Below, in pieces: positions 5,902 to 8,627 of a DNA stretch of 8,627 nucleotides (within the stretch, counting starts at the first letter, position 1; each line of letters starts with the position of its first letter). The DNA is taken from positions 1 through 8,627 of the forward strand of contig CAMOLA010000068.1 in the NCBI GenBank assembly GCA_946618265.1, given 5' to 3'. Under the pieces are notes generated by a model. The model worked only from the letters and a program-made list of their open reading frames with translations. It was not told the origin of the DNA and did not search any database. The position numbers and the translations under genes are program-made. This stretch comes from an uncultured Eggerthellaceae bacterium (GTDB lineage: Bacteria > Actinomycetota > Coriobacteriia > Coriobacteriales > Eggerthellaceae).

Positions 5902-6187
5902 CAAGCTCACCAACCTCTCCGATGGGGCCGCTATACGCATCAGGCGCGATCCTTGCCGATTCGTCGCGGGATAGCATCTGGTACAGGCCGACGCCGACCA
6001 TCTGCGTATTCCCGCGCTTCACGGTGTAATCCGGATGCTCGCGCACGATGCTCAGACCGGTCGGCCTCGAAACCCCTATAAGCGCGCAGAACTCCTTCAT
6101 GCTCAAAAGACCCGGCAAGCCTTCTGGGTATCGATTCGCTGCGATGCTCTTTAACGACATGCTATGCTCACTTTCCTCTATTGTCAT
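5894..6187 (-). CDS. Small helix-turn-helix regulator, first gene of the leftward operon
   Basis: This is a 97-residue (or shorter) DNA-binding protein. Residues about 26-62 (GLLSMKEFCALIGVSRPTGL, then SIVREHPDYTVKRGN) read as a MerR/excisionase-type HTH with a short wing, a divergent relative of the downstream HTH_17 gene. The C-terminus is acidic (EVGELDD). It is the promoter-proximal gene of the early leftward operon and diverges from the XRE regulator, so a Cro- or Xis-like role is likely. The start is unsure. A candidate promoter (TATTAT at 6197-6202, with TAGACC 17 nt upstream) would put the transcript start about 3 nt before ATG 6187, making it nearly leaderless. ATG 6160 is a possible internal start with weak ribosome-site matches. 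Two tandem excisionase-like proteins are notable. Confidence 0.78.
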   Translation of the reverse strand: MTIEESEHSMSLKSIAANRYPEGLPGLLSMKEFCALIGVSRPTGLSIVREHPDYTVKRGNTQMVGVGLYQMLSRDESARIAPDAYSGPIGEVGELDD

Positions 6188-6270
6188 TCACTGACGATAA
6201 TAAGACTTTTTTGACAAAGGGTCTAGACATGAATCGTTAAATATCGTAAAGTGTCTTCAGTCAGTGAAAA
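6187..6270. promoter_or_regulatory. Divergent early/lysogeny control region with operator-like inverted repeats
   Basis: This AT-rich spacer separates the leftward HTH operon from the rightward XRE gene. TTCACTGAC (6187-6195) and GTCAGTGAA (6260-6268) are perfect 9-bp inverted copies bracketing it, one at each gene's 5' side, as operator half-sites would. Leftward promoter candidate: TAGACC (6225-6220) and TATTAT (6202-6197), spacer 17. Rightward candidates: TTGACA (6211-6216) without an ideally spaced -10, or TAGACA (6223-6228) with TAAAGT (6247-6252), spacer 18. Near-direct repeats ATCGTTAAAT and ATCGTAAAGT lie at 6233-6252. Together these suggest a CI/Cro-type switch, probably bound by the XRE protein. 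Confidence 0.6.
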
Positions 6271-6291
6271 CAGCGAGGAAAGGGACACCCC

Positions 6292-6807
6292 ATGGCCACA
6301 GAGCCGAAATCGACGGTCTTCGATTACGAAAGGTACGGCGTTTTCCTGCGCACCGCCCGCCAACGCGCGGGATTCAACCGTGCGGAGGAGTTCTGCAACG
6401 TCGTGACCAACTGGATAGGCGTGAAGATCAACAAGGAAGCCCTCTACCGCATCGAGAAGGGCGTGCAGCCCCCGACGGTCGAGCAACTCATCGCCTTCGG
6501 ACTAGTTCTCTTCCACGGCAAGGGGATAAACAGCGTGCTCAACAAAACCGACCTCCATCACTGCACGACGCCGTATGCCGACTTCATCGCCGGACGCGAG
6601 GGGTCCATTTACAGCATGATGACCTACAACGGATACCATGCGGAGGCAATCCCTGGCAACGAGGACGAAATCGAATGGGTACCTATCATGCCCGACGAGA
6701 TGGGCTCCGACGTCATCGACGAATACTACTACGACAGGCTTTACGGCAAGGGCGATGCTCCTGCATCGGCAGAAGAGCCAGAAGATCAAGACGACCCGTT
6801 CGCTTAA
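6292..6807 (+). CDS. XRE-family transcriptional regulator, probable lysogeny repressor
   Basis: This 171-residue protein has an N-terminal XRE/Cro-CI-type HTH spanning about residues 14-75: YGVFLRTARQRAGF, an unusually long middle loop, then the recognition-helix region LYRIEKGVQPPTVEQLIAFG. The C-terminus is strongly acidic (EEPEDQDDPFA), and no Ser-Lys peptidase domain like that of LexA/CI is visible, so induction probably does not use RecA-driven self-cleavage. The start is ATG 6292, with GAGGAAAGG about 8 nt upstream. It diverges from the early leftward operon and lies upstream of, and in the same direction as, the integrase with a 104-bp gap, so the two are probably expressed together in the lysogen. 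The repressor role is inferred from position and fold. Confidence 0.82.
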   Translation: MATEPKSTVFDYERYGVFLRTARQRAGFNRAEEFCNVVTNWIGVKINKEALYRIEKGVQPPTVEQLIAFGLVLFHGKGINSVLNKTDLHHCTTPYADFIAGREGSIYSMMTYNGYHAEAIPGNEDEIEWVPIMPDEMGSDVIDEYYYDRLYGKGDAPASAEEPEDQDDPFA

Positions 6808-6845
6808 GACGGCAATCGCACCGTTGCTGCAAACAAAACCACTGA

Positions 6846-6859
6846 CGCCCTCTAGGGCG
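6846..6859. repeat. Short near-perfect palindrome between regulator and integrase
   Basis: The 14 bases CGCCCTCTAGGGCG have six-base complementary arms around a 2-base centre. No T-run follows, so a terminator is unlikely. Its place, 53 bp before the integrase ATG, would suit an operator for integrase expression. I see no second copy in the window. Confidence 0.3.
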
Positions 6860-6911
6860 AAGTGATAGTCATCAAGAAACGCCTCGGATAAGCAGAGAGG
6901 AGGTTAACCAA

Positions 6912-8414
6912 ATGAGAAACGGAGACGGAAGCATAAGCGAAGTCCTGAAACCGAACGGCAAGAGCTACAACCCAAAGCGTTGGCGCATCACCATCAGCTA
7001 CACGGTCGAGCAGAAAGACGAGCTGGGAAACGTCCTGCTCGACGAAAACGAGAAGCCCATCAAGGAGCGTTACCGCGTTCAGAAGCGCATGGAGGGCACC
7101 AAAGCCGAAGCCAGGGAGATGCGCGACAGGCTCATCGCCGAGCGCGACGACAACGGCCGGCTCTACTCCGAAATCGAGGCCGAGCAGAAGAAGCTCGAGG
7201 AAGCCAAGGAGGAGATGACGCTGAGCATGATGATCCCCCTGTGGGACGCTGCTCGCCGGAACGCCGGCAAGGCCTCTGAGCGAGTGCTCAAGGAGGGCAT
7301 CCGCTGGCTGGGGCACGTGACCAAGCACATCGGCGAGGTCCCCATAAAGGACATCACCCCGCAGATGATCGAGTCAACCTACGCCGCCATCCGTGAGGAG
7401 CGCGGCTTGTCGGGGACGAGCATGAACCACATCCACATTCTTCTGAAGAGCGTATTCCAGAAGGCCATCGACTACGACTACATCTACAAGAACCCCTGCG
7501 CGCACGTTGTCGCGCCGCGCCGGGAAGACCCCAAGCGCAACTCCCTCTCGATTGAGGAGGGCGCACGTCTCATGGCCAAGGTCGACGAAGCGGAAGCCGA
7601 AGCATATGCCATGATCGACGACAAGGAGTCGCGCCGCGCCTACCGCGAGGAGCACGGCACCGCCCGCGAGCGCAAGGCGTTCAGAGGCCTGCACCACGTC
7701 GGCAACATCATGGCAATCCGTATCGCGCTCGCCACCGGCATGCGTCGCGGCGAGGTGTTCGCGCTCACATGGGAGCACGTCGACCTCGACCGCCGCACCA
7801 TCCGCGTCTGCCAGTCCATCACCTACCAGTGCAAGACAAAGACGCCCAAGACCCAGGCCGGAATCCGCACCCTCGCGATAGATCCTACGACCGCGTCACA
7901 TCTTGCGATGTGGAAGCAGCGCCAGGCAGCAGGGCTCACCAAGATCGACGTGGAGCAGACCGAAAAGACCCCGGTTTGCTGTTCGGACACGGGCGGGTGG
8001 TACCGCATCGACAATTTCGATCACTGGTGGAGGAACTGGCGCAAGGCCAACGGTTTCGACGGATTGAAATTCCACGAGCTGAGGCACACCCAGGCGACCC
8101 AACTGCTCGCCAACGGCGTGGACGTGAAGACGGTCCAGACGCGTCTCGGGCATGCCAGCGCCAGCATCACGCTCGGCTGGTACGCGCACGCGATACCGGA
8201 GAAGGACCACGAGGCCGCCGACCTCCTCGGAAGCTTGCTCGCAGGCAATGTGGAAGAAGACGGGAAGAACGTTGCCACAGCCGATGAAAACCCAGTTGAA
8301 ACGCCCGAAAACGGCGAGGAGACGGGTCTTGAAAAAATGTCTCCACTTTGTCTCCAGCAGGAGCAATCCGAGGCACAAAAGAAGCAGGCCAACCGACTCA
8401 AAAAAGCTAGCTGA
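6912..8414 (+). CDS. int: Tyrosine-type site-specific integrase
   Basis: This 500-residue recombinase integrates and excises the element. The N-terminus (residues 1-75, GSISEVLKPNGKSYNPKRWR) looks like an arm-binding domain, followed by a lysine/glutamate-rich helix (about 75-102). The SAM-like core-binding domain covers about 104-200. The catalytic domain (about 210-440) holds Arg278 in ATGMRRGE, a beta-hairpin Lys (KTKTPKTQAG, 308-316), His388 and Arg391 in HELRHT, His414 in LGHAS and the nucleophile Tyr424 in LGWYAHA; all are present. A 70-residue polar tail follows. The start ATG 6912 has a strong GAGGAGGT site. The gene ends only 17 bp from the 3' end of tRNA-fMet, the usual arrangement for an integrase next to its att site. 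An intact gene suggests the element may still move. Confidence 0.97.
   Translation: MRNGDGSISEVLKPNGKSYNPKRWRITISYTVEQKDELGNVLLDENEKPIKERYRVQKRMEGTKAEAREMRDRLIAERDDNGRLYSEIEAEQKKLEEAKEEMTLSMMIPLWDAARRNAGKASERVLKEGIRWLGHVTKHIGEVPIKDITPQMIESTYAAIREERGLSGTSMNHIHILLKSVFQKAIDYDYIYKNPCAHVVAPRREDPKRNSLSIEEGARLMAKVDEAEAEAYAMIDDKESRRAYREEHGTARERKAFRGLHHVGNIMAIRIALATGMRRGEVFALTWEHVDLDRRTIRVCQSITYQCKTKTPKTQAGIRTLAIDPTTASHLAMWKQRQAAGLTKIDVEQTEKTPVCCSDTGGWYRIDNFDHWWRNWRKANGFDGLKFHELRHTQATQLLANGVDVKTVQTRLGHASASITLGWYAHAIPEKDHEAADLLGSLLAGNVEEDGKNVATADENPVETPENGEETGLEKMSPLCLQQEQSEAQKKQANRLKKAS
8338..8356. repeat. Tandem 8-bp direct repeats near the attachment end
   Basis: TGTCTCCA occurs at 8338-8345 and again at 8349-8356, an 11-bp spacing or about one helical turn, within the integrase 3' coding end and about 75 bp from the tRNA. 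Short phased repeats beside an att core are what arm-type integrase binding sites look like, but the bases are also coding (KMSPLCLQQ), so this is a suggestion only. Confidence 0.35.
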
Positions 8415-8431
8415 ACTGCTGTTACGTTTGA

Positions 8432-8478
8432 TCGCGGGGGCAGGATTTGAACCTACGACCTCCGGGTTATGAGCCCGG
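8432..8478. other. Probable attachment-site junction in the tRNA-fMet 3' half
   Basis: The integrase ends 17 bp from the 3' terminus of a complete tRNA gene, and everything to the left is phage-like, so the right-hand element/host junction most likely falls within the 3' half of the tRNA, between the terminus and the anticodon loop. In such sites the element carries a copy of the tRNA 3' part that restores the gene after insertion. The second copy should lie at the far left end, outside the window, so the exact core cannot be set here. Confidence 0.5.
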
Positions 8479-8505
8479 CGAGCTACCAGACTGCTCCACC
8501 CCGCA
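8432..8505 (-). tRNA. Initiator tRNA-fMet (CAT anticodon)
   Basis: Read on the minus strand, the 74 bases fold as a full cloverleaf: acceptor GCGGGG/CCCCGC, D-arm AGCAGTCTGGTAGCT, anticodon loop CTCATAA, variable loop AGGTC, and T-arm GTAGG-TTCAAAT-CCTGC. Three consecutive G-C pairs in the anticodon stem (GGG...CCC) and near identity to the textbook bacterial fMet gene mark it as an initiator rather than an elongator. Position 1 is T and position 72 is G, a weak U-G wobble replacing the common C-A mismatch; a weak 1-72 pair is an initiator property. CCA is not encoded (the genomic bases after A73 are TCA). The 3' end faces the integrase, making it the probable attachment target. Confidence 0.95.
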
Positions 8506-8545
8506 ATGTGGAGATGTTCTTCTTCAGTTTTCAATGCTGCGACGT

Positions 8546-8559
8546 GGGTTATGAGCCCG
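8546..8559 (-). repeat. Second copy of the tRNA-fMet anticodon stem-loop, probable tRNA relic
   Basis: The 14 bases GGGTTATGAGCCCG repeat exactly the tRNA anticodon arm at 8464-8477, in the same orientation, 41 bp beyond the tRNA 5' end. On the minus strand the bases that follow (ACGTCGCAGCATTGAAA) still resemble the variable and T-arm (GAGGTCGTAGGTTCAAA), with two bases missing and several changes. The rest of a cloverleaf is not recognisable. It may be a decayed tandem tRNA or a scar left by an earlier insertion. Confidence 0.5.
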
Positions 8560-8568
8560 CGCTTCGCA

Positions 8569-8627
8569 TCACCCGAACAAGTCGATTCGCCCTGAGAGGA
8601 AATCCTCCAGGGGGCATTCCCGCGAGC
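8569..8627 (-). CDS. Possible C-terminal end of a host gene (runs off right edge)
   Basis: On the minus strand an open frame enters from the right edge and reads ...SRECPLEDFLSGRIDLFG before TGA at 8571-8569. Composition is protein-like and the stop falls just before the tRNA-relic segment, which would suit a host gene lying upstream of tRNA-fMet. Only 18 codons are visible, I recognise no family, and another frame also stays open here, so this is tentative. Confidence 0.3.
   Translation of the reverse strand, partial: SRECPLEDFLSGRIDLFG

Noticed and set aside
6846..6859. Intrinsic terminator after the XRE gene
   Set aside because: The palindrome has no following T-run and only a 2-base centre. 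Kept as a short palindrome only.
7896..8534. A 212-codon minus-strand frame running through tRNA-fMet into the integrase antisense
   Set aside because: Part of it is the translation of the tRNA itself (the familiar ARRAHNPEVVGSNPAPA type of artefact) and the rest is antisense to int.
1..8627. CRISPR array or insertion sequence
   Set aside because: No regularly spaced direct repeats, no transposase, and no terminal inverted repeats with target duplication were seen.

Overview
The window looks like the integrase end of a compact prophage, or of a phage-satellite-like element, inserted at the 3' end of an initiator tRNA-fMet gene in a high-GC bacterium. GC content (about 60-65% in sampled lines of the phage genes), codon use and protein style fit Actinobacteriota, and a gut Coriobacteriia-type host is my best guess. 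That is an inference from style, not from a marker gene.

Layout from right to left. 8569-8627 is probably the tail of a host gene. 8432-8505 is tRNA-fMet (minus strand), whose 3' end faces the element. 6912-8414 (+) is a complete tyrosine integrase with a strong ribosome binding site. 6292-6807 (+) is an XRE-type regulator. It diverges from a leftward gene train across a short AT-rich control region (about 6187-6291) bracketed by a perfect 9-bp inverted repeat.

The leftward train is tightly packed, mostly with stop/start overlaps: two small excisionase-like helix-turn-helix proteins (5894-6187 and 5644-5901), a 54-residue coupled ORF (5479-5643), a large primase/AAA helicase (3377-5482), a 62-residue coupled ORF (3196-3384), an HTH plus zinc-knuckle protein (2786-3199), terminase small subunit (2331-2732), terminase large subunit (1061-2344) and, running off the left edge, what is probably the portal protein (<1-98). 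Early functions (regulation, replication) and packaging are therefore joined with almost nothing between them.

The most interesting feature is a two-gene cassette at 207-1057, placed on the opposite strand exactly between terminase and portal: a HEAT-repeat protein (TTG start, strong RBS) translationally coupled (ATGA overlap) to a 55-residue Nif11-type RiPP leader peptide. The leader has a canonical Gly-Gly motif but only a nine-residue core with no Cys, Ser or Thr. No maturation enzyme or transporter lies nearby. The HEAT gene is visibly lower in GC than the flanking phage genes. The cassette has the hallmarks of a phage 'moron': cargo expressed independently of the late operon.

Secondary points of interest are mutually exclusive hairpins inside the 62-residue ORF, a partial repeat of the tRNA anticodon arm upstream of the tRNA, and tandem 8-bp repeats near the integrase 3' end. 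No tail, lysis or capsid gene is inside the window, so whether this is a full prophage or a capsid-encoding satellite cannot be decided here.
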